Shown: in pieces, positions 28,635 to 39,380 of the stretch
Numbering within the stretch: position 1 is the stretch's first letter
Layout of the letters: each line of letters starts with the position of its first letter
Source of the DNA: Shewanella sp. CG12_big_fil_rev_8_21_14_0_65_47_15
GTDB taxonomy: Bacteria > Pseudomonadota > Gammaproteobacteria > Enterobacterales > Shewanellaceae
Length of the DNA stretch: 64,000 nucleotides
Assembly (NCBI RefSeq): GCF_002783505.1
Contig: NZ_PFGL01000012.1
Location: 1-64,000, forward strand
Direction: 5' to 3'
Position numbers and translations under genes: made by a program
The notes under the pieces: generated by a model
What the model saw: the letters and a program-made list of their open reading frames with translations, nothing else
Database searches by the model: none
What the model was told of the DNA's origin: nothing

Positions 28635-31523
28635 ATGGAAAAAACATACGATCCGCAGTCCATCGAGCAAACGCTTTACCAAAACTGGGAAGAGCAAGGT
28701 TACTTCAAGCCACACGGCGATGAATCCAAAGGCAATTATTGCATCATGATCCCGCCACCTAACGTGACGGGCAGCTTGCACATGGGCCACGCCTTCCAAG
28801 ACACCATTATGGATACCTTGACCCGTTACCAACGGATGAAAGGCAAAAATACCCTATGGCAAGTCGGTACCGACCACGCGGGTATCGCCACCCAAATGTT
28901 GGTTGAGCGTAAGCTTGAAGCCGAAGAAGGTAAAAATCGCCATGACCTAGGTCGCGATGCCTTTATTGATAAAGTGTGGGAATGGAAAGCGCAATCGGGC
29001 GGCACTATCACTAAGCAGCTACGTCGTATGGGCGCTTCTGTAGATTGGGACCGCGAGCGTTTCACTATGGACGAAGGCTTGTCCAAGGCCGTGCAAGAAG
29101 TGTTTGTACGTCTGTACGAAGACGAGTTGATTTATCGCGGTAAGCGTTTGGTCAACTGGGATCCAAAGCTGCACACGGCTATCTCTGATTTAGAAGTGGA
29201 AAGCAAAGAAAAACAGGGCCACATGTGGCATCTGCGTTATCCACTGGCCGACGGTGAACTGACAGCCGATGGTAAAGACTATTTAGAAGTCGCTACCACG
29301 CGTCCAGAAACCATGCTCGGCGACAGTGCGGTTGCAGTGCATCCCGATGATGAACGCTATCAAGCGCTGGTCGGTAAGTTTATTCTGTTGCCGATTGTTA
29401 ACCGCCGCATTCCTATCGTGGCCGACGATTACGTCGACATGGCCTTTGGTACAGGTTGCGTGAAGATCACCCCAGCCCATGACTTTAACGACTATGAAGT
29501 CGGTAAACGTCACAACCTGCCCATGTTCAACGTGTTGACCTTAGATGCCGCCATTCGTGCAAGCGCCGAAGTGGTGAACTCTGACGGTACCTTTAACAAA
29601 ACCCTCGATGGCAGCCTGCCTGAACGTTTTGCCGGACTTGACCGTTTTAAGGCGCGTGATGCTATTGTCGCTGAATTTGACACTTTAGGGCTGCTCGAAA
29701 AAATCGCGCCTCATGCCTTGAAAGTGCCTTACGGCGATCGCTCAGGTGTGGTTATCGAGCCTATGTTGACCGACCAATGGTATGTCGCTGTTGCGCCAAT
29801 GGCGAAAACGGCTATCGAAGCCGTCGAAAATGGCAGCATCAAATTTGTGCCGCAACAATACGAGAACATGTACTTCTCATGGATGCGTGACATTCAAGAC
29901 TGGTGTATTTCGCGTCAATTATGGTGGGGTCACCGCATCCCAGCATGGTACGACGAAAACGGTAAAGTCTATGTCGGCCGCAATGAAGCCGAAGTGCGCG
30001 CTAAGCACAATATCAGCGATTCAATAACACTGCGCCAAGACGAAGACGTACTGGATACTTGGTTCAGCTCAGCCCTGTGGACTTTCTCTACACTCGGCTG
30101 GCCGGACAATTTAGAAGATTTGAAAACCTTCCACCCAACCGATGTGTTGGTGACTGGTTTTGACATCATCTTCTTCTGGGTCGCCCGTATGATCATGATG
30201 ACTATGCACTTCATCAAAGATGAAGACGGCAAGCCACAGGTCCCGTTCAAAACGGTGTACGTGACCGGCCTTATCCGTGACGAAGCGGGTAACAAGATGT
30301 CAAAATCTAAGGGTAACGTACTCGATCCATTAGACATGATCGACGGTATCGGACTCGAAGATCTCGTTGAAAAACGTACCGGCAATATGATGCAGCCGCA
30401 ACTGGCCGCCAAGATTGAAAAGAGCACTCGCAAAGAATTTGCCGACGGTATCGAAGCCCACGGCACAGATGCACTGCGCTTTACGCTTGCGGCGATGGCA
30501 TCAACGGGTCGTGACATCAACTGGGACATGAAGCGCTTAGACGGTTACCGTAGCTTCTGTAACAAGTTATGGAACGCCTCACGCTACGTGCTGATGAACA
30601 CAGAAGATCAAGATTGCGGCCCAGGCTCACCAGAGTACTGTGGTTTAGAGAATGGCGGCGAGCTAGAACTGTCGTTGGCCGATCGCTGGATTATCGGCTT
30701 GTTCAATCAAACCGTTAAGACATTTGACGATCACATGGCGGCCTATCGTTTCGACTTAGCGGCCAATACCCTGTATGAGTTCACTTGGAACCAGTTCTGT
30801 GACTGGTACTTAGAGTTAACCAAACCGGTATTGCAAAACGGCACTGAAACGCAAATGCGTGGCACCCGCCACACCTTAGTGACTGTGCTCGAAGCGATGC
30901 AACGCCTGATGCACCCTATGATGCCGTATATCACTGAAACCATTTGGCAGCGCGTTAAACCGTTAGCCGGTGTCACTGGTGATACCATTATGCTGGCGCC
31001 GTTCCCAACATTTGATGCCGCTAAAGTCGATAGTGCAGCAATGGCCGATTTAGAATGGGTTAAGCAAGTGATTGTCGCCGTGCGTAACATTCGCGCCGAG
31101 CTGAACATTGCCCCATCTAAGCCGCTAAATGCCCTACTTCGTGGTGTTAGCGCACAGGATAAAGCCCGTGTTGAAGCTAACCAAACCTTCTTCACTACCC
31201 TTGCCCGTTTAGAAAGCATGACCATTTTAGCCGATGGCGAAACTGCGCCTATGTCGACCACAGGTTTGATTGGCGAAATGGAACTGCTGATCCCTATGGC
31301 AGGCTTAATCGATGTCGCCGCCGAAATGGTCCGTATCGACAAACAGCTTGAAAAACTCGGCCAAGAGATTGCTCGCATCGAAGGCAAATTGTCAAACCAA
31401 GGTTTTGTGGCAAAAGCCCCAGCCGACGTTATCGACAAAGAGCGCGCTAAGATGACAGATCTGAAACGTGACATGGACAAGCTCAACGAGCAAAAATCAG
31501 AATTCGCTAAGTTAGAAGCTTAA
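28635..31523 (+). CDS. valS: Valyl-tRNA synthetase
   Basis: A 962-residue class I synthetase attaching valine to tRNA-Val. The HIGH motif is in [15 protein letters not shown] (HMGH at 49-52) and the KMSKS motif in [10 protein letters not shown] (Lys ~554). The CP1 editing domain with [19 protein letters not shown] lies between. The C-terminal ~70 residues are the coiled-coil arm typical of ValRS ([19 protein letters not shown]). Length is near E. coli ValS (951). It is co-oriented with holC and probably shares its transcript. Confidence 0.98.
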   Translation: MEKTYDPQSIEQTLYQNWEEQGYFKPHGDESKGNYCIMIPPPNVTGSLHMGHAFQDTIMDTLTRYQRMKGKNTLWQVGTDHAGIATQMLVERKLEAEEGKNRHDLGRDAFIDKVWEWKAQSGGTITKQLRRMGASVDWDRERFTMDEGLSKAVQEVFVRLYEDELIYRGKRLVNWDPKLHTAISDLEVESKEKQGHMWHLRYPLADGELTADGKDYLEVATTRPETMLGDSAVAVHPDDERYQALVGKFILLPIVNRRIPIVADDYVDMAFGTGCVKITPAHDFNDYEVGKRHNLPMFNVLTLDAAIRASAEVVNSDGTFNKTLDGSLPERFAGLDRFKARDAIVAEFDTLGLLEKIAPHALKVPYGDRSGVVIEPMLTDQWYVAVAPMAKTAIEAVENGSIKFVPQQYENMYFSWMRDIQDWCISRQLWWGHRIPAWYDENGKVYVGRNEAEVRAKHNISDSITLRQDEDVLDTWFSSALWTFSTLGWPDNLEDLKTFHPTDVLVTGFDIIFFWVARMIMMTMHFIKDEDGKPQVPFKTVYVTGLIRDEAGNKMSKSKGNVLDPLDMIDGIGLEDLVEKRTGNMMQPQLAAKIEKSTRKEFADGIEAHGTDALRFTLAAMASTGRDINWDMKRLDGYRSFCNKLWNASRYVLMNTEDQDCGPGSPEYCGLENGGELELSLADRWIIGLFNQTVKTFDDHMAAYRFDLAANTLYEFTWNQFCDWYLELTKPVLQNGTETQMRGTRHTLVTVLEAMQRLMHPMMPYITETIWQRVKPLAGVTGDTIMLAPFPTFDAAKVDSAAMADLEWVKQVIVAVRNIRAELNIAPSKPLNALLRGVSAQDKARVEANQTFFTTLARLESMTILADGETAPMSTTGLIGEMELLIPMAGLIDVAAEMVRIDKQLEKLGQEIARIEGKLSNQGFVAKAPADVIDKERAKMTDLKRDMDKLNEQKSEFAKLEA

Positions 31524-31571
31524 GCTTCTCATTTACTCTGATTCACTTGTTATGATTGCTTCTAACTGAAT

Positions 31572-31605
31572 GAAGGGCGGCCACTAGGCTGCCCTTCTTG
31601 TATGT
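31572..31605 (+). terminator. valS terminator
   Basis: GAAGGGCGGCC (31572-31582) and GGCTGCCCTTC (31587-31597) pair over 11 positions with one wobble and loop ACTA. The T-rich tail is short. Confidence 0.75.
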
Positions 31606-31825
31606 ATAATGCTGCAATCCGTGGGCTATCTTGAGCCTGATGCCTTCTTAAACCCAAACCAATTCTAAACACGGCCACATTAGCCTACTGCACTGCATTA
31701 AAACCACTTAAGACTCATCTTAATCCCTTGCACCTGATGCCTCCCCCCCATCAGCACCGACATGAGTTATCTCCACTGAGCCCAAACAGCAGCGAACGAG
31801 TCTAGAAACAACACTGAAAGACGAC

Positions 31826-31858
31826 CAATAAAAAAGCCCTGCAATTGCTTGCAGGGCT
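31826..31858 (-). terminator. Terminator of the tRNA-Arg/Ser operon
   Basis: AGCCCTGCAA and TTGCAGGGCT form a perfect 10-bp stem with loop TTGC (31835-31858). On the minus strand the stem is followed by TTTTTTATT. It lies nine bases past the last tRNA. Confidence 0.92.
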
Positions 31859-31866
31859 TATCTATT

Positions 31867-31943
31867 TGGTGCGCATGGAAGGAGTCGAACCTCCGACCGC
31901 CTGGTTCGTAGCCAGGTACTCTATCCAGCTGAGCTACATGCGC
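31867..31943 (-). tRNA. tRNA-Arg (ACG)
   Basis: A 77-nt cloverleaf with encoded CCA. The anticodon arm is CCTGG-CTACGAA-CCAGG with anticodon ACG (A34 normally becomes inosine), reading CGU/CGC/CGA. Acceptor GCGCATG. Last gene of the cluster. Confidence 0.97.
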
Positions 31944-32046
31944 AAACTCGTTTTTGTACTTCTAATAGATCCAATCAAGATTGAGTCTAGGATAAGCACT
32001 TTTATCTCGCAAATTTATTCTATTCCCCTCGACTAAAAGAATAGAA

Positions 32047-32138
32047 TGGCGGAGAAGGAGGGATTCGAACCCTCGATGGGAGATAAAGCCCATACTCCCT
32101 TAGCAGGGGAGCGCCTTCGGCCACTCGGCCACCTCTCC
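32047..32138 (-). tRNA. tRNA-Ser (GCU)
   Basis: 92 nt with encoded CCA and the long variable arm of serine tRNAs. Anticodon loop CTGCTAA gives GCU, reading AGU/AGC. Acceptor GGAGAGG. Confidence 0.97.
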
Positions 32139-32172
32139 GCAAAATCTGCATTTGTAAGCAAGCTTACATAAT

Positions 32173-32249
32173 TGGTGCGCGTGGAAGGAGTCGAACCTCC
32201 GACCGCCTGGTTCGTAGCCAGGTACTCTATCCAGCTGAGCTACACGCGC
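32173..32249 (-). tRNA. tRNA-Arg (ACG)
   Basis: 77 nt with encoded CCA and anticodon ACG. The acceptor reads GCGCGTG, with a G-C pair where the neighbouring copies have A-T; both strands of the stem changed together. Confidence 0.97.
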
Positions 32250-32292
32250 ATTTTTACTTTTTGCTGATAAACAATTAGCCTATCAACTAATT

Positions 32293-32369
32293 TGGTGCGC
32301 ATGGAAGGAGTCGAACCTCCGACCGCCTGGTTCGTAGCCAGGTACTCTATCCAGCTGAGCTACATGCGC
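32293..32369 (-). tRNA. tRNA-Arg (ACG)
   Basis: 77 nt with encoded CCA, anticodon ACG and acceptor GCGCATG; identical in body to the copy at 31867. Confidence 0.97.
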
Positions 32370-32412
32370 ATTTTTAACGTTTTATCACAACACAAAAGCA
32401 TTGAGATTGAAT

Positions 32413-32489
32413 TGGTGCGCGTGGAAGGAGTCGAACCTCCGACCGCCTGGTTCGTAGCCAGGTACTCTATCCAGCTGAGCTACACGCGC
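32413..32489 (-). tRNA. tRNA-Arg (ACG)
   Basis: 77 nt with encoded CCA, anticodon ACG and the GCGCGTG acceptor variant, as in the copy at 32173. Confidence 0.97.
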
Positions 32490-32575
32490 ATTTTTACTGC
32501 TTACTAGAAGCAACTAACTACAAAATTTCAAACTGAAATTCAAACCTGATGAGTTAACAATAACTAATGCAGAGA

Positions 32576-32652
32576 TGGTGCGCATGGAAGGAGTCGAACC
32601 TCCGACCGCCTGGTTCGTAGCCAGGTACTCTATCCAGCTGAGCTACATGCGC
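32576..32652 (-). tRNA. tRNA-Arg (ACG)
   Basis: 77 nt with encoded CCA, anticodon ACG and acceptor GCGCATG. Confidence 0.97.
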
Positions 32653-32681
32653 GACTTGTATCTTTTTGCTTCAATAAAAAA

Positions 32682-32758
32682 TGGTGCGCATGGAAGGAGT
32701 CGAACCTCCGACCGCCTGGTTCGTAGCCAGGTACTCTATCCAGCTGAGCTACATGCGC
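32682..32758 (-). tRNA. tRNA-Arg (ACG)
   Basis: 77 nt with encoded CCA, anticodon ACG and acceptor GCGCATG. The spacer to the preceding tRNA-Ser is only 22 bases, so processing from a common precursor is expected. Confidence 0.97.
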
Positions 32759-32780
32759 ACTGTTTTCTATCGGTAAGAAA

Positions 32781-32872
32781 TGGCGGAGAAGGAGGGATTC
32801 GAACCCTCGATGGGAGTTAAAGCCCATACTCCCTTAGCAGGGGAGCGCCTTCGGCCACTCGGCCACCTCTCC
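32781..32872 (-). tRNA. tRNA-Ser (GCU)
   Basis: 92 nt with encoded CCA and anticodon GCU. It differs from the copy at 32047 by one base near the variable arm (GGGAGTTAAA against GGGAGATAAA on the plus strand). First tRNA of the cluster, 205 bases downstream of csrA, as serV follows csrA in E. coli. Confidence 0.97.
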
Positions 32873-33077
32873 GTTTTCTTGGCGCACATATTACTGTTTG
32901 ACGAAAATAAGTCAAACCCTTTTTCTGAAACAGATTCCATTTGGACTGTTTTTAATCACATTGCTGTTATATCAAGCCAATGCGTTGATTTGCGCCAATC
33001 TTTCAGTCTAAAAAATAAAAAAGCCAGTTAAAAAACTGACTCTTCTGCGTCCATAATACTCACGTCGAAACGCAGTA

Positions 33078-33275
33078 TTAAAAGTTACCACCTTCCGATG
33101 GTGAACCCGATTTTTCAGATTGAATGCGTTGATAGATTTCTTCACGGTGAACAGAAACCTCTTTAGGTGCATTCACACCAATACGCACTTGATTGCCTTT
33201 AACACCTAGCACTGTAACAGTGACTTCATCACCAATCATCAGTGTTTCGCCAACACGACGAGTCAAAATCAGCAT
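33078..33275 (-). CDS. csrA: Carbon storage regulator CsrA
   Basis: A 65-residue RNA-binding dimer: [52 protein letters not shown]. The Leu4/Arg6 strand and the VHREEIY strand that form the RNA pocket are intact. It controls translation and stability of mRNAs carrying GGA motifs. The AAGGAG ribosome site is at good spacing. The tRNA-Ser/Arg cluster lies downstream on the same strand and an aspartokinase gene upstream. Confidence 0.98.
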   Translation of the reverse strand: MLILTRRVGETLMIGDEVTVTVLGVKGNQVRIGVNAPKEVSVHREEIYQRIQSEKSGSPSEGGNF

Positions 33276-33393
33276 TCGATAGCTCCTTTATTTCCTAATT
33301 CAGCTTACACACGGCACTCATCCGGTAGATGGGCTTATTATAAGGTCAGCTTAGTACAAATTAATAGTATTCAATACTCAAACGGTTATTTAA

Positions 33394-34650
33394 TTACACC
33401 TTATTTAGCTCGAAAGCGTGATGTAACGCCCGAACCGCCTTGTGTAAGTCCCTTTCATCGATCACGGTTGACAACTTACTCCCCGACGTCGAGAGTAACT
33501 TAGCATGGATTGTTTCATTACCCAAGACCTCTAACATCTTAGTCAATAATCCAATTTTTTCCTGTAAACCTTTGCCAACTAAAGATACTTTTGCACGTTG
33601 ACGCTCAACAATCAATTGGCCAAGATCAAGGCTAGCGCTTAAAACTTCGAGTTCTTGCAAAAGAATATCCACTTTTACTTCTGCTAACATAAAACTCACG
33701 CTGTCTGAGGGGGTATCCTCATTCAGCCTCAAGGGCGTTATAAACTCGACATCAATCTCAAGGCGCGATAAACAGGCTAAAAGAGCCTGGTAACGCTCAC
33801 TGGTTGTAAATAGTCCATCTATGGTCAAAGTTGCTAAGGCTTTATTGACCGCAATCCCCTGAACTAAAGAGGCTATCGCGACTTCGGATTCATCACCAAA
33901 TTGAATTAATGTCCCTTGCCCGGCCTCGAAACTCGATAGCACTCGTAAAGGCACCCTAAACCGCTGTGCATATTCCACCGAATCAGGATGCAATACCTTA
34001 GCGCCAAGCTTAGCCATTTCGAGCATAACATCGAAACCAATCACCTCGAGACGACGGGCGCTGCTATCGATATTAGGATCTGTGGTAAACACACCAGGAA
34101 CATCGGTAAATATCTGGCACTCATCAGCTTTTAACGCCGCAGCTAATGCTACAGCGGTAGTATCCGAACCGCCACGGCCTAAAGTAGTGACATCGCCATT
34201 GGGATCAATCCCTTGAAATCCCGCCACAATTGGCACAATGCCTTGTTCCAGCAAGGAGATCAGGTATGCCGTATCGACACTTTCAATACTTGCCCGACCA
34301 AAATGGCTGTTTGTATGGATTTGCACTTGATCGCCAGTGAGGGATCTCGCCTTAATGCCTCGACGCTGCAACGCCATCGCCATCAAGGCAATACTGATTT
34401 GCTCCCCCGTCGAAACAAGCATATCGAGTTCCCGCGCACTCGCACGGGGATCAATTTGCGCCGCTAGTGCAAAAAGACGATTGGTTTCCCCTGCCATGGC
34501 TGATAAAACCAGCACCTGCTGCTCACCACTGTGGGCGGACTTTGCAATCTGTTCGGCAACGACTTCGATACGTTCGATAGAACCCACCGAAGTGCCGCCA
34601 AACTTTTTCACAAAAAGCTTGCTACCACTAAGCTTTCGTTTTTCGAGCAC
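33394..34650 (-). CDS. lysC: Aspartate kinase (monofunctional, LysC/Ask type)
   Basis: 418 residues. The kinase domain begins FVKKFGGTSVGSIERIEVVAEQI and has VTTLGRGGSDTTAVALAAAL. Two ACT domains occupy the C-terminal part (~265-410; VSLVGKGLQEKIGLLTKMLEVL and KLLSTSGSKLSTVIDERD). It makes aspartyl phosphate for lysine, diaminopimelate, threonine and methionine. The start codon is GTG at 34650, with AGAGG five bases before it and only nine bases after the alaS stop, so it is probably co-transcribed with alaS. This csrA-upstream position is the usual one in Shewanella and Vibrio. Confidence 0.93.
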   Translation of the reverse strand: MLEKRKLSGSKLFVKKFGGTSVGSIERIEVVAEQIAKSAHSGEQQVLVLSAMAGETNRLFALAAQIDPRASARELDMLVSTGEQISIALMAMALQRRGIKARSLTGDQVQIHTNSHFGRASIESVDTAYLISLLEQGIVPIVAGFQGIDPNGDVTTLGRGGSDTTAVALAAALKADECQIFTDVPGVFTTDPNIDSSARRLEVIGFDVMLEMAKLGAKVLHPDSVEYAQRFRVPLRVLSSFEAGQGTLIQFGDESEVAIASLVQGIAVNKALATLTIDGLFTTSERYQALLACLSRLEIDVEFITPLRLNEDTPSDSVSFMLAEVKVDILLQELEVLSASLDLGQLIVERQRAKVSLVGKGLQEKIGLLTKMLEVLGNETIHAKLLSTSGSKLSTVIDERDLHKAVRALHHAFELNKV

Positions 34651-34659
34651 AGCAACCTC

Positions 34660-37284
34660 TTAAGCTAAACGCTCAGTAATCCAAGGTAATACTTGGGACA
34701 GTGCCGCATCCAGATTTTCTGGTTGACTACCGCCCGCTTGCGCCATATCAGGGCGACCACCGCCCTTACCACCCACCTGCGCAGCAACCATAGCGACTAG
34801 TTCACCCGCCTTCACTTTGCCGACTAAATCGCTACTCACGCCGGCGATCAGGTTAACTTTCCCATCCTGCGCCGTACCGAGTACGATAATAGCTGACTTA
34901 AGTTTTTGCTTTAATTCATCTTGCAGGCCGCGAAGTGCACCAGCTTCAACGCCGTCAAGCTTCTTAATCAGCACGTTAACGCCGTTAACCACCACCGCAT
35001 CGCCCGCTAAATCCGCACTCGCTGCCGCCGCTAACTTATCTTTTAATTGCGACATTTCTTTCTCGAGCTGCTTCATTTTATCCAGCTGAGCCTTTAACTT
35101 AGTCACAACTGAATGGGTATCGCCCTTGAGCAATGCCGCGGCTTCTTCAAGCTCTGCCTGTTGCTGCGCCACATAGGCCATGGCAGCAGCACCTGTTACG
35201 GCCTCGATACGGCGCACACCCGCGGCAATACCGCCTTCTGAGGTGATCTTAAATAGACCAATATCACCAGTGCGTCCCACATGTGTACCACCACACAATT
35301 CGATCGAGAAATCCCCCATGGTAACCACGCGCACTTCTGAATCGTATTTTTCGCCAAAGAGTGCCATAGCGCCCTTCGCTTTAGCTTCATCAATCGCCAT
35401 TTCAGCGGTTTTCAGCTCGTGGTTACGGCGAATTTGAGTATTCACTAGCTCTTCAACCTGTTTCAGTTCTGCAGGTTTTACCGCTTCAAAATGGGAGAAG
35501 TCGAAACGTAAACGCTCTGGATCAACTAATGAACCTTTTTGCGAGACGTGGGTGCCGAGCACTTGACGCAGTGCGGCATGCAACAAGTGAGTGACTGAGT
35601 GGTTTAACTGAGTGCGGTGACGCAGTTTCTTATCCACTTTGGCCTCAAGCACTTGACTAAGGCTTAAGCTACCGGAAGTTAACGTGCCTTTATGACCTGA
35701 GGCTTGCCCAAACTTTTGAGTATCGTTAACAACGAACTCAATGCCTTGGGCAACTAATACCCCCTTGTCACCCACCTGACCACCCGATTCGGCATAGAAA
35801 GGAGTCACATCGAGTACCACTACAGCGTCATCACCAATGTTGATCGTAGGTACTGATTCGCCATTCACGTAAAGGGCTGTCACTTTTGCATTGCCAGTCA
35901 ATTCGGTGTAACCACAGAATGCAGTTTCGGCATCGATCTTAAGCGCCGCGTTATAATCGGCGCCGAAGTTACCCGCCGCTTGGGCGCGGCTACGTTGCTC
36001 GGCCATCGCGGCTTCGAAGCCTGCTTCATCGACAATGATATTGCGCTCACGGCATACGTCAGCGGTTAAATCCACGGGGAAGCCGTAGGTGTCGTACAGT
36101 TTAAAGACTGTTTCACCGTCTAAGGTATCGCCCTGTAACTCATTTAACGCTGTGTCTAGAATGCCTAAACCGCGCTCTAACGTACGGGCAAACTGTTCTT
36201 CTTCAGCCTTAAGCGCTTTTTCAACGATAACTTGTGTTTCAGCTAAGCCTTTGGCCGCATCGCCCATTACATCAATCAGCGTCGGCACTAACTTGTAGAA
36301 GAAGGCTTCGGTAGCACCTAACTTATTACCATGACGTACCGCGCGGCGAATAATACGGCGCAGTACATAACCACGACCTTCGTTTGAAGGCATCACACCA
36401 TCGGCGACTAAAAATGCGCAGGAGCGGATATGGTCGGCAATAACACGCAGTGACTTATTGGATAAATCAGTCACGCCGATAATTTCGGCCGTTTTTGCAA
36501 TAAGAGCACGAAAAATATCGATTTCATAGTTAGAATGTACGCCCTGCATAATCGCAGCAATACGTTCGATGCCCATACCTGTATCGACGGACGGTTTCGG
36601 CAGAGGCAACATTTCGCCAGAGGCTTGACGATTGTACTGCATGAAAACGATGTTCCAGATCTCGATAAAACGGTCACCATCTTCTTCTGGGCTACCAGGA
36701 CGTCCGCCCCAAATATGGTCGCCGTGGTCATAGAAAATTTCAGTACAAGGGCCACAAGGACCAGTATCGCCCATTTGCCAGAAGTTATCTGAAGCATATG
36801 GTGCGCCTTTGTTATCACCGATACGAATGATATTTTCGGCGGCGACACCAATCTTTTTATTCCAGATTTCAAAGGCTTCATCGTCTGTTTGGTAAACGGT
36901 TACGCACAGACGTTCCTTCGGCAGCTTTAAGGTTTCGGTTAAAAATGACCAACCAAAACGGATCGCTTCTTCTTTGAAGTAGTCACCGAAACTGAAGTTA
37001 CCTAGCATCTCGAAGAAAGTGTGGTGACGGGCGGTATAACCGACGTTGTCTAAATCATTATGCTTACCACCGGCGCGCACACAACGTTGAGCAGTGGTCG
37101 CACGTGTGTAGCTACGCTTGTCCATGCCAAGAAACACGTCCTTAAACTGGTTCATACCGGCGTTGGTAAATAACAGCGTTGGATCATTGCCGGGCACAAG
37201 AGAACTACTGTCCACAACTTGGTGACCATGGCTGCGGAAAAATTCGAGGAAAGCACTTCTAAGCTCTGCTGTCGTTTGATACAT
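34660..37284 (-). CDS. alaS: Alanyl-tRNA synthetase
   Basis: 874 residues, near E. coli AlaS (876). The aminoacylation core opens with [19 protein letters not shown] and has the class II motifs around [18 protein letters not shown]. The editing domain has the zinc-site [16 protein letters not shown] and [14 protein letters not shown] coiled coil and the C-Ala domain with [15 protein letters not shown] end the protein. I chose ATG 37284 (MYQTTAELR), which has CAGGA seven bases upstream and matches the family start. The frame stays open 24 codons further up, but that part has no family similarity. Confidence 0.98.
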   Translation of the reverse strand: MYQTTAELRSAFLEFFRSHGHQVVDSSSLVPGNDPTLLFTNAGMNQFKDVFLGMDKRSYTRATTAQRCVRAGGKHNDLDNVGYTARHHTFFEMLGNFSFGDYFKEEAIRFGWSFLTETLKLPKERLCVTVYQTDDEAFEIWNKKIGVAAENIIRIGDNKGAPYASDNFWQMGDTGPCGPCTEIFYDHGDHIWGGRPGSPEEDGDRFIEIWNIVFMQYNRQASGEMLPLPKPSVDTGMGIERIAAIMQGVHSNYEIDIFRALIAKTAEIIGVTDLSNKSLRVIADHIRSCAFLVADGVMPSNEGRGYVLRRIIRRAVRHGNKLGATEAFFYKLVPTLIDVMGDAAKGLAETQVIVEKALKAEEEQFARTLERGLGILDTALNELQGDTLDGETVFKLYDTYGFPVDLTADVCRERNIIVDEAGFEAAMAEQRSRAQAAGNFGADYNAALKIDAETAFCGYTELTGNAKVTALYVNGESVPTINIGDDAVVVLDVTPFYAESGGQVGDKGVLVAQGIEFVVNDTQKFGQASGHKGTLTSGSLSLSQVLEAKVDKKLRHRTQLNHSVTHLLHAALRQVLGTHVSQKGSLVDPERLRFDFSHFEAVKPAELKQVEELVNTQIRRNHELKTAEMAIDEAKAKGAMALFGEKYDSEVRVVTMGDFSIELCGGTHVGRTGDIGLFKITSEGGIAAGVRRIEAVTGAAAMAYVAQQQAELEEAAALLKGDTHSVVTKLKAQLDKMKQLEKEMSQLKDKLAAAASADLAGDAVVVNGVNVLIKKLDGVEAGALRGLQDELKQKLKSAIIVLGTAQDGKVNLIAGVSSDLVGKVKAGELVAMVAAQVGGKGGGRPDMAQAGGSQPENLDAALSQVLPWITERLA

Positions 37285-37442
37285 GAAATCGTCCTGAATT
37301 GGGTAAGCATGACCAGCTACACCATAAGGTAGCCGCATTTCTAATTTGCCCAGCATTATAAGCAGACTGAGGAAGGACGACCAGCCTTGATTGCGGATAT
37401 ACTCATCAGGAATTTAATATTTTAAGCAAGACTGGGATGAGG

Positions 37443-37931
37443 TCAGTTATCAAAGTCGTCACTGGGATCATAATCGAGCGCATAGATGACCTGTTCATAA
37501 CTGAAACCTTGCCCAAGTAAAAAGCGCACCCGTTTAGCCTTTTCCTTGGTTAACAGTTCTAATGCTTTAGAACCTTTGACTTCTGTTACCTTAGGATTGC
37601 CGTATTTTTTGATCGCTCTATCTTTGGCTAATTCAAACCAATCACAACCGCTGTTTACAATGGCGGTTTCGATGCATTCTTTGGACAACCCTTTCTGTGC
37701 AATAGCTTGACGTATGCGAATAGCACCGTGCCCACGACTAATATGGCTACGAACAAGCAACTCAGCATATCGGCTATCGTTGATAAAACCTAAGGACTCA
37801 CAGTCATTAAGTACGGCTTCAATCTCGGGTAATTCGAAGCCTTTTTCGAGCAGTTTAGTGCAAACTTCTTGGCGGGAGTAATCGCGGCGCGCTAATAGCG
37901 CGACCGCGATTTGACGGGCTGACTGGCTCAG
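37443..37931 (-). CDS. recX: RecA regulator RecX, apparently starting at a CTG codon
   Basis: About 162 residues of the RecX helical-repeat family ([37 protein letters not shown], then a second and a third repeat). RecX modulates RecA filaments. The coding similarity runs up to the recA stop codon, but there is no ATG, GTG or TTG in this frame between an in-frame stop inside recA and residue ~58 (a TTG at 37760). The likeliest start is the CTG at 37931, overlapping the recA stop as CTGA where an ATGA overlap would be normal. Starting at 37760 would remove a third of the protein. The gene is co-oriented with recA and under the same LexA control. Confidence 0.85.
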   Translation of the reverse strand: MSQSARQIAVALLARRDYSRQEVCTKLLEKGFELPEIEAVLNDCESLGFINDSRYAELLVRSHISRGHGAIRIRQAIAQKGLSKECIETAIVNSGCDWFELAKDRAIKKYGNPKVTEVKGSKALELLTKEKAKRVRFLLGQGFSYEQVIYALDYDPSDDFDN

Positions 37932-39001
37932 AAAATTTCGCCTGTTTCTAAGTCAATATTCCCCTCGCTATTGTCATCATCGGATGTAGATGCAGCCAGA
38001 GCACTCGGGTTACTCAACAATAGCTCACGTAACGTCTTATCAATTTCAGCGGCTACGGCTGGGTTTTCAGTTAAATATTTACCCGCGTTGGCACGGCCTT
38101 GACCGATCTTATCGCCCTTATAACTGTACCAAGCACCCGCTTTTTCGATCAGCTTATGGGCAACGCCTAAGTCAACTAACTCGCCGGTGCGGTTAATACC
38201 TTGGCCATAAAGGATTTGGAATTCGGCTTGTTTAAAGGGAGCTGCGACTTTGTTTTTCACCACTTTAACGCGAGTTTCGTTACCAACCACTTCATCACCG
38301 TCTTTAATGGCACCTGTGCGACGAATGTCTAAGCGTACAGAGGCATAAAACTTCAACGCGTTACCGCCAGTTGTGGTTTCAGGGTTACCGAACATCACAC
38401 CAATCTTCATCCGGATTTGGTTGATAAAGATAAGCAAGGTATTAGACTGCTTTAAGTTACCCGCAAGCTTACGCATGGCTTGGCTCATCATACGCGCCGC
38501 TAAGCCCATGTGAGAGTCACCAATTTCGCCTTCGATTTCAGCTTTGGGCGTTAACGCCGCCACAGAGTCAACGATGATGACATCCACCGCACCTGAACGA
38601 GTTAGAGCATCACAAATCTCAAGAGCTTGCTCACCAGTATCAGGCTGAGAACAAAGCAGATTATCAATATCTACCCCTAATTTTTTGGCGTAGATAGGAT
38701 CTAAAGCATGCTCAGCGTCGATAAAGGCACAGGTTTTACCTTCACGCTGCGCTGCGGCGATCACTTCCAGCGTTAAGGTCGTTTTACCTGAAGATTCAGG
38801 ACCATAGATCTCAACGATACGTCCCATTGGCAAACCGCCAGCTCCCAAGGCGACGTCCAGAGATAGCGAACCGGTAGAGATGGTTTCAACATCCATGGAG
38901 CGATCTTCGCCCAGCTTCATGATGGAGCCTTTACCAAATTGCTTTTCAATTTGGCTCAATACCGCAGCAAGTGCTTTCTCTTTGTTTGGATCGACCTTCA
39001 T
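37928..39001 (-). CDS. recA: Recombinase RecA
   Basis: 357 residues. Walker [10 protein letters not shown] lies at 67-75, and [40 protein letters not shown] spans the L1 and L2 DNA-binding region. The C-terminus is acidic, as usual. It catalyses strand exchange and triggers LexA cleavage. A perfect-form LexA box lies ~110 bases upstream. recX overlaps its stop codon. Confidence 0.99.
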   Translation of the reverse strand: MKVDPNKEKALAAVLSQIEKQFGKGSIMKLGEDRSMDVETISTGSLSLDVALGAGGLPMGRIVEIYGPESSGKTTLTLEVIAAAQREGKTCAFIDAEHALDPIYAKKLGVDIDNLLCSQPDTGEQALEICDALTRSGAVDVIIVDSVAALTPKAEIEGEIGDSHMGLAARMMSQAMRKLAGNLKQSNTLLIFINQIRMKIGVMFGNPETTTGGNALKFYASVRLDIRRTGAIKDGDEVVGNETRVKVVKNKVAAPFKQAEFQILYGQGINRTGELVDLGVAHKLIEKAGAWYSYKGDKIGQGRANAGKYLTENPAVAAEIDKTLRELLLSNPSALAASTSDDDNSEGNIDLETGEIF

Positions 39002-39380
39002 TCCTGTTCCCTCATCTAGACAGCATCTAGGCTGTCAAAAGTGATATTCAATTTAATAACGCGGGCAATTCAAAAAGCGAGGCTTTCTGTCTCAATATGC
39101 TGACTAGTATACTGTACAATCATACAGTATCAAGACCTGTAGCTGAATTATTTTTCGGTCAATGAATTTGCTTAAAATAACCCGCTTTTAGATGACTCTA
39201 AGTCAGATAAATCACGATATAAACGAATATCCACAGTTTAGGGCTCAATTCTCAGTAAATTATTGCTAAGATTGGCGCAACTTTTTTTGCGCAGTAGTGG
39301 CCAAAGTCCCTGACATTTTAGCTATTACCAGACCAATTGATATCGCCTTTAGGGCAGTCACAACGGACGATAACGATTTA
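39002..39380. other. Divergent promoter region of recA and mutS
   Basis: About 380 AT-rich bases with the LexA box at 39110. The mutS frame is open back to a GTG at 39297, but that extension lacks family similarity. Nothing else was recognised. Confidence 0.55.
39110..39129. promoter_or_regulatory. LexA (SOS) box upstream of recA
   Basis: TACTGTACAATCATACAGTA has CTGT and ACAG with eight bases between, the E. coli-type SOS box. It lies 109 bases upstream of recA and ~250 bases before mutS, which is divergent; recA is the expected target. Confidence 0.93.

Larger units (their letters stand above)
31524..31866. other. Intergenic region between valS and the convergent tRNA cluster
   Basis: About 340 bases holding the valS terminator (31572-31605) and the tRNA operon terminator (31826-31858). 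No gene was recognised between them. Confidence 0.6.

Noticed and set aside
31845..32820. Open frames with the repeated phrase MEGVEPPTAWFVARYSIQLSYM
   Set aside because: They are read antisense through the tRNA-Arg genes, and the repetition only reflects the repeated tRNAs. Such proteins are well-known annotation artefacts.
37284..37356. Longer alaS start 24 codons upstream
   Set aside because: The extension has no similarity to AlaS N-termini, while ATG 37284 has a good ribosome site and gives the family length.
39297..39380. Longer mutS start at GTG 39297
   Set aside because: The extra 28 residues do not resemble MutS, and the family start fits ATG 39381.
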